Source: Psychroserpens burtonensis DSM 12212
Lineage (GTDB): Bacteria; Bacteroidota; Bacteroidia; Flavobacteriales; Flavobacteriaceae
NCBI RefSeq assembly: GCF_000425305.1
Contig: NZ_AUDE01000018.1
Coordinates: 62,001 to 126,000 of the forward strand
Length of the DNA stretch: 64,000 bases
Reading direction: 5' to 3'
Shown: positions 43,421-53,000 of the stretch, in pieces
How the letters are laid out: each line of letters opens with the position of its first letter
Numbering within the stretch: the stretch's first letter is position 1
Translations under genes and position numbers: made by a program
Notes under the pieces: model-generated
What the model was told of the DNA's origin: nothing
The model's database searches: none
Seen by the model: only the letters and a program-made list of their open reading frames with translations

Positions 43421-45844
43421 ATGAACAAACTATTTTCAATTTTACTTTTATTTTTATTTTTTTCAACTACAGTTTTTTCTCAAACTCCTAACGATTGTGT
43501 AAATGCAATTCAAATTTGTGGAAATTCTAATATTGATTTAGATGTTGCTGGTGTGGGGATTCAAGAATCTTTTTCTAATGCCTGCGGAATGGTTGAAAAT
43601 AACACCATTTGGTTTAGATTAACGTTTGAACAAGCTGGTAATTTTGGCTTTATTTTGACTCCAAATAGTACTGCAATAACGGAAGATTATGACTTTTCTC
43701 TATTTGGTCCAACAGACTCCTGTTCTAATTTAGGTGCTGCTATTCGTTGCTCAACAACAAACCCACAAGCCGCTAACCAAGGTAATAATCTTACTGGCAT
43801 GAATACGACTGAAACTGACGTAACTGAGGGTCCTGGAGTAGATGGAGATAGTTTTGTAAATGAAATTGAAGTACTAAATGGTGAAACGTATTATCTACTC
43901 ATTGATAGACCCGTTGGAAATAGTCCGTTTAGTCTAGAATGGACTGGTTCTTCGCAGTTTCCAAATCCGCCAGAAAATCAATTGTCATTTGATGATGTCA
44001 TCAATTTAAATGCATGTGACACCATAGCTCCATTTGGAGATGGGATCACACAATTTGATTTAGAAATTAATACATTAGCGCTTGCTGGAAATCAAACTAA
44101 TATCGTGGTTTCTTATCATGACTCAGAAGAAAATGCTGTTTTAGGTCTCAATCCCTTAGCAAGCCCATACACGAATACCAGTAACTCGCAAGCCATCTAT
44201 GCAAGAATTCTAAACACCATTTCTTTGTGTTTTATTACTTCTAGAATAAACTTAAATGTCATTGAAATAGGTATCGTAACCCCTTCTGATTTTGAGCTTT
44301 GCGATAATGTTAATTTACCTAGTGGTATCTCAGAATTTGACTTAACACTAAAAATTCCTGAAATATTAAACGGATTAAATCTTAATGAATATACATTTTC
44401 ATTTCATTTAACTGAGGATAATGCCGTGACTAACTCTAACCCTATTCCATCAAATTTTCAAAACACAGCTCCTGACATACAAGAAGTCTTCGCTCGAGTA
44501 GAAGAAATTACGACAGAATGTTTTGGATACGTAGCTATAAATTTAATTATAATCCCTCCTCCAGATGCTTTTGACACCACAATAATACAATGTGATGAAG
44601 ATGGCATACCAGAAGGATTTACAACTTTTGACCTCAACCAGATCTTTGATGATATCACTGGTGGTGCTTCAAATAGGACAGTCGAATTCTACGTATCGCT
44701 TGCCGATTTAGAAAATGATGAAGATGAACTCAATGCCGATGCTTTTGAAAATTATTTTAATCCGCATATTATTTACGCACTCGTTACAAATACGATTACA
44801 GATTGCTCTAATATTGCTGAGATCACACTTCAAGCCAGTTCTACAGCTTCTAATCATACAATACTAGAAGTTTGTGATGATGATGATGGCACTGAAGACG
44901 GATTCTATAATTTCAACTTAAACGACACACTAAATGAAATTCTCTTCGGCATTTCTCCAGATCTAGAGGTTACTTTTTATAACAGCTATGAAGGTGCTTT
45001 AATTGAAGATAATCCATTAGGAAACAACTTTACCAATACCATACCTTATCAACAAACCATTTATGCTCGTGTAGAAAACATGAATGCTTGCTTTGGTATA
45101 AGTAATATAGAACTCACTGTTTTTAAATTGCCTAATATCGTCATTCAAGAAGATCTATATTATTGTTTAAATACATTCCCACAAACTATAATATTGACAG
45201 GAGGATTAATTGATGATACGCCTAACAATTACTATTACGATTGGTCTACAGGTGAAGATGAATTTGAAATCGAAGTTAATGAGCCCGGAACTTATACTGT
45301 GAGAGTCACTTCAACACAGGGTTGTTTTAAGGACAAAACGATTAATGTATTCGCATCAGACATCGCAACAGTCACAGAAATACAAGTGACAGATGCGACT
45401 TCAAATAACACCATTTCAGTATTTGTAACTGGAGAAGGTGTTTATGACTATGCATTGGATAATCCAGAAGGTCCTTATCAAGAAAGTAATATTTTTGAGA
45501 ATGTAAGTTTTGGATTTCATACTGTTTATGTTCGCGATATAGAAAATGACTGCGGTACCGTTAGCGAGATTGTTTCGGTTATAGGGTTTCCGAAGTTTTT
45601 TACACCAAATGGAGATACTTTTAATCCCAGATGGCAAGTTCGAGGGGTTTCTAATGATTTTCAACCTAACTCTCAAGTTTTAATTTTTGATCGCTTTGGT
45701 AAATTATTAGCCGAAATTGATCCATTAGGTCCTGGATGGGATGGGACCTTTAATGGTTTTACGATGCCTGCTAGTGATTATTGGTTCGTCATATCGTTAC
45801 AAGATGGTAGAACATTTACAGGCCATTTTGCACTTAAACGTTAA
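43421..45844 (+). CDS. T9SS type B protein with four repeat modules
   Basis: An 807-residue protein with signal peptide (ending VFSQ). The N-terminal domain (about 22-190) begins TPNDCVNAIQICGNSNIDLD and has AGNFGFILTPNST, VNEIEVLNGETYYLLIDR, a pattern seen in cleaved adhesion or lectin-like domains of Bacteroidota. Four copies of the CDDxxDG...C module follow (starting NACDTIAPFGDGI, LCDNVNLPSGI, QCDEDGIPEGF, VCDDDDGTEDGF), then an Ig-like part and the type B sorting region (FPKFFTPNGDTFNPRWQVRG). Copies 3 and 4 and the C-terminus come from the duplication shared with the gene 7 nt upstream. The two genes differ entirely in their N-terminal domains. Confidence 0.88.
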   Translation: MNKLFSILLLFLFFSTTVFSQTPNDCVNAIQICGNSNIDLDVAGVGIQESFSNACGMVENNTIWFRLTFEQAGNFGFILTPNSTAITEDYDFSLFGPTDSCSNLGAAIRCSTTNPQAANQGNNLTGMNTTETDVTEGPGVDGDSFVNEIEVLNGETYYLLIDRPVGNSPFSLEWTGSSQFPNPPENQLSFDDVINLNACDTIAPFGDGITQFDLEINTLALAGNQTNIVVSYHDSEENAVLGLNPLASPYTNTSNSQAIYARILNTISLCFITSRINLNVIEIGIVTPSDFELCDNVNLPSGISEFDLTLKIPEILNGLNLNEYTFSFHLTEDNAVTNSNPIPSNFQNTAPDIQEVFARVEEITTECFGYVAINLIIIPPPDAFDTTIIQCDEDGIPEGFTTFDLNQIFDDITGGASNRTVEFYVSLADLENDEDELNADAFENYFNPHIIYALVTNTITDCSNIAEITLQASSTASNHTILEVCDDDDGTEDGFYNFNLNDTLNEILFGISPDLEVTFYNSYEGALIEDNPLGNNFTNTIPYQQTIYARVENMNACFGISNIELTVFKLPNIVIQEDLYYCLNTFPQTIILTGGLIDDTPNNYYYDWSTGEDEFEIEVNEPGTYTVRVTSTQGCFKDKTINVFASDIATVTEIQVTDATSNNTISVFVTGEGVYDYALDNPEGPYQESNIFENVSFGFHTVYVRDIENDCGTVSEIVSVIGFPKFFTPNGDTFNPRWQVRGVSNDFQPNSQVLIFDRFGKLLAEIDPLGPGWDGTFNGFTMPASDYWFVISLQDGRTFTGHFALKR
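44561..45844 (+). repeat. long near-identical duplication, copy 2
   Basis: 1284 nt matching 42133-43413 in order and frame, covering two modules, the Ig-like part and the type B sorting region. The start of similarity is sharp, near a Pro-Asp-Ala segment, in both genes. This suggests recent duplication of the 3' half or gene conversion. Confidence 0.9.
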
Positions 45845-45896
45845 GAGTATTAGTGTAAAATAATTTATGTACTTTTAAAAATATCAATTACTTTCA

Positions 45897-47735
45897 ATGA
45901 GGTTTATCAAATTTATACAAATCGTATTCCTATTTGTTTTTACAATACCCTCTCATGCGCAAGACATTGAATTATTCGAGCAGTTTAATGGTCGTTATGA
46001 TTACACTGCTATTGGCAATACACTGAACCCTTTTGAGAATAATTTAGATGATAGTTTTTGCTTTCCATTAGAATCTTCGAGTGCTGATTTAGATTTATCA
46101 GACTCGACAGTAATTACAGCTGCCTATTTATATTGGGCTGGTTCTGGTACTGGTGACACTAATGTAATGCTTAACGGATTTTCAATTGATGCCGATGACA
46201 CTTATACTGTTGACTATATAGAAGTAGGTGGAACATTAACTTATTTTTCTTGTTACGCTGACATTACGAGTTTTATAATTTCCGAAGGAAATACAACCTA
46301 TGAATTATCTAATCTTGACATCACAGAAGCCCTAACAACCAATGACCGTTACTGCAGCAATCGTACAAATTTTGCAGGTTGGAGTATTTATATCGTATAT
46401 GAAAATGCTTCGCTACCATTAAACCAGGTGAACTTATATCAAGGTTTAGAAATCATCAATAGAAATAATCAGGAAAAAATTATCAATATTGATAATCTCA
46501 ATGTTATTGACAATGTTGGAGCTAAAATCGGGTTCCTGGCCTGGGAAGGTGACAACAGTTTGAATTTTGGAGAAAGTCTATCTATAAATAATACTATTAT
46601 TGCCAATCCTCCTTTAAATTTAAGTGATAACGCTTTTAATGGTACTAATACGTTTACGAACTCTAACACTCTCTATAATTGTGATTTAGATGTTTATGAT
46701 ATTCAGGATAATATCGCTATTGGAGATACTAGTGCCTCTATTAAATTAACTACTGGTGATTTTGATGACAACGGGCAATTTAGAGCTGACTTGATTATTA
46801 TTAATAATATAATCACGGTTTTAAATAGTCAGCTACCAGATGCCACAATTGTTTTAGAGGATTACAATGTTGATTGTGGTGATAGAACTATTTTGGTGGA
46901 TTACACTGTATTTAACGTGAACAGCACAGAACTATTACCTGCAAACACACCAATTGCCTTTTATGCTGAAGGCACAATCATTGGGCAATCACAAACTCAA
47001 AATGACATTGCTATCGGTGCTTCAGAAAGTGGTACCATTTCATTAACACTACCAGACGAAATAGGTGACATTATCTTATTAACATTAGCTGTAGATGACG
47101 ATGGATCAGGAAATGGTATTGTTGCTGAAATCACAGAAACAAATAATATTGACGATGTTATTTTAGAATTGTTAGTCCTACCTCCTGTACAAATTTTACC
47201 CAACCAAATTGGTTGTAATGAAGGTTTTAATAGCGCTACTTTTAATTTAATTGACATTTTTTTGATTTCAGAAAGCTTATTAACCGATATTACATTTTAT
47301 GAATCATTTGAAGATTTGCAAGCAAATACAAACGAAATTATTAACCCAGAAAGTTATTCTAACGTTAACAACCCACAAACCCTATTTGTAAAAGTTGATA
47401 ACTCACCTTGTTATGATATTTATGAGTTTCAGGTTTCTGTAGATAATTGTCCGCCTCATGTTCCTGAGGGTTTTTCACCTAACAATGATGGCACTAACGA
47501 TTGGTTCAATATTCAAGGACTTTATGATATTTTTGAACATCATCAACTTAAAATTTTTAACCGCTATGGAACTTTAATTTTTGAGGGAAATAATAATAAC
47601 AAATGGTATGGACGCATCAACAGAGGATTAAATAATGACGGTAAAATAGTTCCTGTTGGCACCTATTTCTATATTCTTAATCCTAATGAGACTAATTTTA
47701 GACCTCAAATGGGGTGGGTTTATGTAAATTATTAG
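45897..47735 (+). CDS. T9SS type B (gliding-motility-associated C-terminal domain) protein with one module
   Basis: A 612-residue protein with signal peptide (ending SHAQ). The N-terminal part (about 20-300) contains VITAAYLYWAGSGTGDTNVM and GWSIYIVYENASLPLNQVNLYQ, a pattern of DUF3344-like adhesive beta domains; a CARDB-like segment follows (DATIVLEDYNVDCGDRTILV). One copy of the CDDxxDG...C module lacks the acidic loop (GCNEGFNSATFNL...NSPCYD). The C-terminus is a classic gliding-motility-associated sorting domain: PEGFSPNNDGTNDWF, LKIFNRYGTLIFEG and GWVYVNY. It lies 52 nt after the previous gene, so it may share the operon. It ends 34 nt before the convergent peptidase gene. Confidence 0.85.
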   Translation: MRFIKFIQIVFLFVFTIPSHAQDIELFEQFNGRYDYTAIGNTLNPFENNLDDSFCFPLESSSADLDLSDSTVITAAYLYWAGSGTGDTNVMLNGFSIDADDTYTVDYIEVGGTLTYFSCYADITSFIISEGNTTYELSNLDITEALTTNDRYCSNRTNFAGWSIYIVYENASLPLNQVNLYQGLEIINRNNQEKIINIDNLNVIDNVGAKIGFLAWEGDNSLNFGESLSINNTIIANPPLNLSDNAFNGTNTFTNSNTLYNCDLDVYDIQDNIAIGDTSASIKLTTGDFDDNGQFRADLIIINNIITVLNSQLPDATIVLEDYNVDCGDRTILVDYTVFNVNSTELLPANTPIAFYAEGTIIGQSQTQNDIAIGASESGTISLTLPDEIGDIILLTLAVDDDGSGNGIVAEITETNNIDDVILELLVLPPVQILPNQIGCNEGFNSATFNLIDIFLISESLLTDITFYESFEDLQANTNEIINPESYSNVNNPQTLFVKVDNSPCYDIYEFQVSVDNCPPHVPEGFSPNNDGTNDWFNIQGLYDIFEHHQLKIFNRYGTLIFEGNNNNKWYGRINRGLNNDGKIVPVGTYFYILNPNETNFRPQMGWVYVNY

Positions 47736-47769
47736 ACATTTAAAGTGTTACCGTATGCTTTACTGTTTA

Positions 47770-49860
47770 TTACAGCTCATCAAATAAGAAACCATATATG
47801 TAGCAGTTTTCTTCTAGTTTATCATACATATTTATAGCTCCAAAATGTCCTGTTCTTTTTTGTGTCCATAATAAAATAGGATGTTCTTGAGATGGATTAT
47901 TTTGAAGTCTAGCAGCGAACTTAAAGGAATGTAAAGGAGGTACTCGATTGTCATAAAGTCCAGTAGTAATTAACATTGATGGATAATTCACGGTGTTGTC
48001 AATATTATGATAGGGAGAATACGAATAGAGATTATCAAAATCTTGTTGATTTTCAACATCTCCAAATTCCAAAATATTTGTTGGCGTAGCTCCAACGGTA
48101 AAATTTGAAAGTCTAAGCATGTCTAAAGCTCCTACATTAACTTCTGCTGCTCCAAAAAGATCTGGGCGCTTTACGACAGAGGCGGCAATTATGAGTCCTC
48201 CGTGAGAACTACCACGAATGGCTATCTTTTTTGCTGCTGTATATTTCTGTTCTATTAAAAACTCTGCTGCTGATATAAAATCTTGAATTCCGTTTTGTTT
48301 ATTTAGCCCTTTACCCTTCTCCCACCATTGCTTACCGAGCGTTCCACTTCCTCTAATATCATCATATGCAAAAGCACCGCCATTTTCAATAAAATATACA
48401 ATACCTGGATCATATGATGATGAACTCACACTACCATATCCACCATAGGTGCTCATTAAAAAGGGTGTTACAGAATTTTGGGAGAGACTATCCTTATACA
48501 CAATAGTGATGGGAACCTCTGCTCCATCTTTAGACGTAAAAGTTTTTTTGATAAACTTATATCCTTTAGGATCAAAGCCGACTTTAGTTTGATTAATAAG
48601 GTCATAATTAAAAGTATCTAAATCTAGTTTATATAATACACTTGGGATGGTGAAAGATTGTAAATAAAAGAAGAACTCTTTAAAGGTCGTATTGTAACTC
48701 ATCCCATCAACAGATAAACCATTTGGTGTTTTTGTTTCTTTTATAACGCGCCCATCACGATCTACCAATGAAAAAAGATTGCCCTCTTTAGTAAGGTACA
48801 ATGACAAGATATTCTCCTCGAGAACTCTAAACTCTAAAAAGATGGCACCATCGTAGACTGCAGAGACCACTTTAAACTTAGTCGGTTCATTTTTAGGTAT
48901 AGAAATAACTTGCTTTTTATCGTCAAGATATGTCGTCGCATAAATTTGATTCTCTTTAAAATTAAACCCTTCTAAATCATACTTAATATTCATTAAAAAG
49001 GGTTTGAAATTTAAATCATTATCGATAGCATCAAGATAGAAATAACTAAAAATGTGAGTCTCGATATTTTCCTTTTTAATAATGAAGAAGGACTCATCTG
49101 GAGCTCCATACATACTAATATAATCGCTCTCTCTCCTTGATTTAAAAATGAGAATATCATCAGAAGGACTTGAATCAATCTTATGATACATTATTGCAGG
49201 TTTTTGTGTCTTCGCTCTCAACGAATCAAATGGGAATTTCTCGTAAAAAAAACCATTTCTTAACCAATGTAAATTAGATGATTTTGTGTGTTTTATAATT
49301 TCAGAATAAGAACGTCTTTTTTTTACTTTTACAATTCTAATCTCTTTCCAGTCACTACCATTGCGATTGTATTGAAATGCCAAATGACCATTGGTCCTAG
49401 AAGGCTTATAATACGAAATATCTATGTCGCCTTTGGAAGGTATGGAAGAGGATTTCACCAAAACATCATAATCATCATCTAAGCCATATTTATAACATAG
49501 CGATCTTGTTGAACCTGTACTTGTATAGCATGTCGAAAAATAAATTCGATCCTTAGAAGATTCGTCGAAATTTTGACCAGAATACCCTCCAGTTCTCTTA
49601 AACATTAATTTGTTCATTTGAGGTTCAATCTATGCTTGTCTAGATGTTTTTCTCAAAAATCTTAGTGACAACTTATTTTGCGCCTTTATCCAATCTTTCA
49701 CCTCGTCAGTTTCTTGTGATTCCAACCATTGATAATTATCAATGACATCAATATTGTGATATGTGTTAATAACTGGTTGTTTCGATGATTCTGGATATTC
49801 TATCTGGGAAATCACAAATTGTGGTATGAAAAAAATCAAAAATAATAAGGAATGTCTCAT
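47770..49860 (-). pseudogene. prolyl oligopeptidase (S9A) interrupted by one in-frame TAG
   Basis: The frame covers 697 codons, a normal length for prolyl oligopeptidase, which cuts short peptides after proline. It has a signal peptide (ending FVISQ), the N-terminal YQWLESQETDEVKDWIKAQN typical of the family, a seven-bladed propeller region and the alpha/beta-hydrolase end. The triad is complete: Ser552 in RGSSHGG, Asp in LYDNRVPP and His in RTGHFGA. Codon 77 (49632-49630) is TAG, and the frame continues without shift: TSRQA-stop-IEPQMNKL. One base change from a sense codon explains it. A restart at the ATG 49617 would lack the signal peptide and the first helices. Error, fresh inactivation and readthrough all remain possible. 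Confidence 0.85.
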
Positions 49861-49978
49861 CAGTAGTTTGGAATAAAAATTCGAAAAACAAATATCAAAA
49901 AAAAAATAAACAATTAACTAATGTTTCTAAAATTGTGTTGTCAATCTTCTAAAAACCATTTAAATGTTAAAGTTTAAT

Positions 49979-50017
49979 GTATTTCGTCGTGTTATTTAGT
50001 ATTTCGTCTTAAATAAC
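49979..50017 (+). promoter_or_regulatory. paired 10-bp direct repeats with an inverted repeat upstream of the giant T9SS gene
   Basis: GTATTTCGTC occurs at 49979-49988 and again at 49999-50008, exactly 20 bp apart. GTTATTTA (49991-49998) and TAAATAAC (50010-50017) form a perfect inverted repeat around the second copy. The block lies 82 nt before the ATG. Two turns of helix between copies suit a dimeric activator binding one face of DNA. Confidence 0.45.
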
Positions 50018-50098
50018 GCTACTTTCACACTTCAGTAGAAATATTGGATATCACCCCAAATTATAATAGCGATAATGCTATAATTTAACCGCTTACAG

Positions 50099-53000
50099 AT
50101 GATATTTTTAAAAAAATCCCTCAGTACTATCTTATGCTTATTATGTTACGTAGTAAGTTCTCAACAGATTAGTGTCGATAATTCATTTACAGAGCAACAA
50201 CTTGTAGAAAACAGTCTTTCTCTAGGATGTGTTGAAACGTCCAATATTCAATCATTAGTTAATGGCCAAGTCAACGGGTTTCAAAGTTTTGCATATTTTG
50301 AACGCGCTGATTCCAACTTTCCTTTTGAAAACGGAATCATGCTATCTACAGGAAATGCAGCTTCTGGAGGAAACACACAAAATACAGCTGTATTAAATGA
50401 AGGCCAACCAGATTGGGCTACCGATCCAGATCTTGAAACTGCTTTAGGTATTACAGGAACTCTTAATGCAACATCAATAGAGTTTGATTTTGCTTCTGTA
50501 TCTAACCAAATACAATTTAATTACATACTAGCTTCTGAAGAGTATTTTGGAGATTTCCCTTGTAACTACTCTGATGGTTTTGCATTTCTAATTAAAGAAG
50601 CTGGCACTAGCGATCCTTATATAAATATTGCTATAATTCCAGGTACAACTACTCCTGTTAACACAAGTACTATTCATGATGAAATTGTAGGATTTTGTAG
50701 TGCTTCAAACGAGGTTTTTTTTGAAGGTTACAATATTGGCGACACCAATTATAACGGTCGTACTAGTGTAATGACAGCCACAGCTAGTATTACGCCTAAT
50801 GTAACCTACCATATTAAATTAGTTATCGCAGATCAAACAGATAAAAATTATGATTCTACAGTATTCATTGAAGGTAATAGCTTTAATGCTAGTGTTGATT
50901 TAGGCACCGATATTCAAACCTGTGCAGATACAGTTACACTTGATGGTAATATTGAAAATCCTTTAGCAACCTACTCATGGTTTCTAAATAATACTTTAAT
51001 TACTGCAGAAACACAAGCTACTATTAATACAGCTCAATCTGGTACTTATCGTGTTGAAATACAAATTCCGTTAGCGGGTTCTAATTGTCTTATAGAAGAT
51101 GAAATTATAGTCACCTTAAGTTCTACGCAAGCGGCTCTACCTATTTCAAATTATGAATTATGTGATGACGCAAGTGGAGATGGTATTGAAATTTTCGATT
51201 TATCTACCAAAGATGCAGATGTTCTTGCATCAGTTCCTGCTTCTAGTTATCATATTTCTTATCACTTATCAGCAATAGATGCTCAAACTGGCACGAGTGC
51301 TATGTCTGGCTCATTTCAGAATACATCAAACCCACAAACAATATTTGTTAGAATTGAAGACATTATAAATGGCTGTTTAGCGTTTCAGAATTTTAATTTA
51401 GTCGTCAATCCATTACCAGTTATTACCGCACCAACTATTTTAATTGAATGTGATGATATAACAGCAGACGGATTTACAACTATTGATTTATCTCAAAAAG
51501 ATAATGAAATTACAAACGGAAATTTAGATTTAGTAGTCACGTATCACTTTACACAAAACGATGCAGACGATGGAATGAATGCGATCCCACTACCTTATGT
51601 AAATACAAATCCCAATGAAACACTTTTTGTAAATGTTACTAATAGCATTACCGGTTGCTCTATAACGACAACATTAAATATTGAAGTCCTTAATAATCCC
51701 GTTATTAATACAGACGAACATTATATTGATGCTTGTGACGCAGATTTAGACGGATTTGCTCTTTTTGATTTAACATCGATTATTGATGATGTTCTAGAAG
51801 GTTTAACTGGTGTAAATGTTACGTTTCATGACACACAAGAAGATGCTGATTTAGGAGTTAACCCTATTGCAGACGACACTAATTATACCAATATAATTAT
51901 CAATGAACAACTTCTTTACATACGGGTTGAAAATACGACTACGGGTTGTGCTTCTATAACACCTATTGAGATACACACTAATTTATTACTCACAGCAACA
52001 GATATTAAAGATTTTCGTGCCTGCGACGAGGACAATGATGGTCAAGAAGAATTTTATCTCCTTGATATCATTGAAGATATTCTTGATAATTTGGAAGATA
52101 TTATGGATTATGATATTGATATCGATTTTTATTTAACAGAAGACGATAGAGACAATCAAACCAATCCAATTGATACATCGGTTTCTTTTGAACCAACATC
52201 AAACCCACAAATTTTATACATTACATTAACAAGTCCTACTTGTCAAGAAGTATCGCAGATTGAACTTTATATCGATCCCATTCAAGTTTTTGATCCTATT
52301 GGTCTTCAGAATGATTGTGATACAGATCAAGACGGTTTTACGAGTATAAATTTAAGTCAGTTTGATAGTTTAATCACTAATAATCTGGCAGATTTTACGG
52401 TTACTTATTTTTCTTCGGAAGCTGACGCAGAGGCAAATACAAACGCATTACCAGCATTCTATACGAACATCTCTAATCCAGAAACATTTTATGCGAGAAT
52501 TACTTTTGGAGAAACAGGTTGCTCAGATATTAATAGCTTTGACATTGAAGTGTTGCCTGCTCCATTATCTAATGAGCCATCAGGTATTATCATTTGTGAT
52601 GATAACCAAGACGGGATTTCTAATATAGACTTAGACATCAAAGTTTCAGAAATTGTTAATGATACAACCAATAGGAGTATCACATTCCATAATACTATAT
52701 CTGACGCACAAACAGCATCCAATCCAATTGCGACAACCTCATCTTATCCAGCAGTTACCGAAACAGTTTTTATAAGAATTGAAAATACAATTACAGGATG
52801 TTACTCAACCGAAAGTTTGGAAGTCATTGTAAATACACTTCCAAATTTTATAGCGATCTCTAACTACAAAATCTGTGAAGATTCGAGTGATGACATTGGT
52901 GATTTTGTATTTTTCACAAAAGATATTGAAATTTTAAATGGTCAAACTGGTAAAGACGTATTTTACTTTTTAAATCAAACAGATGCAGATACTAATACAA

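Noticed and set aside
45416-45676. Antisense frame within the T9SS genes
   Set aside because: Long antisense frames arise from the repetitive codon use of the modules and show no signal peptide or domain.
1936-49632. Stop-codon reassignment as an explanation for the in-frame TAA and TAG
   Set aside because: Both TAA and TAG clearly end other genes here (for example TAA at 28994-28996 and TAG at 27159-27161).
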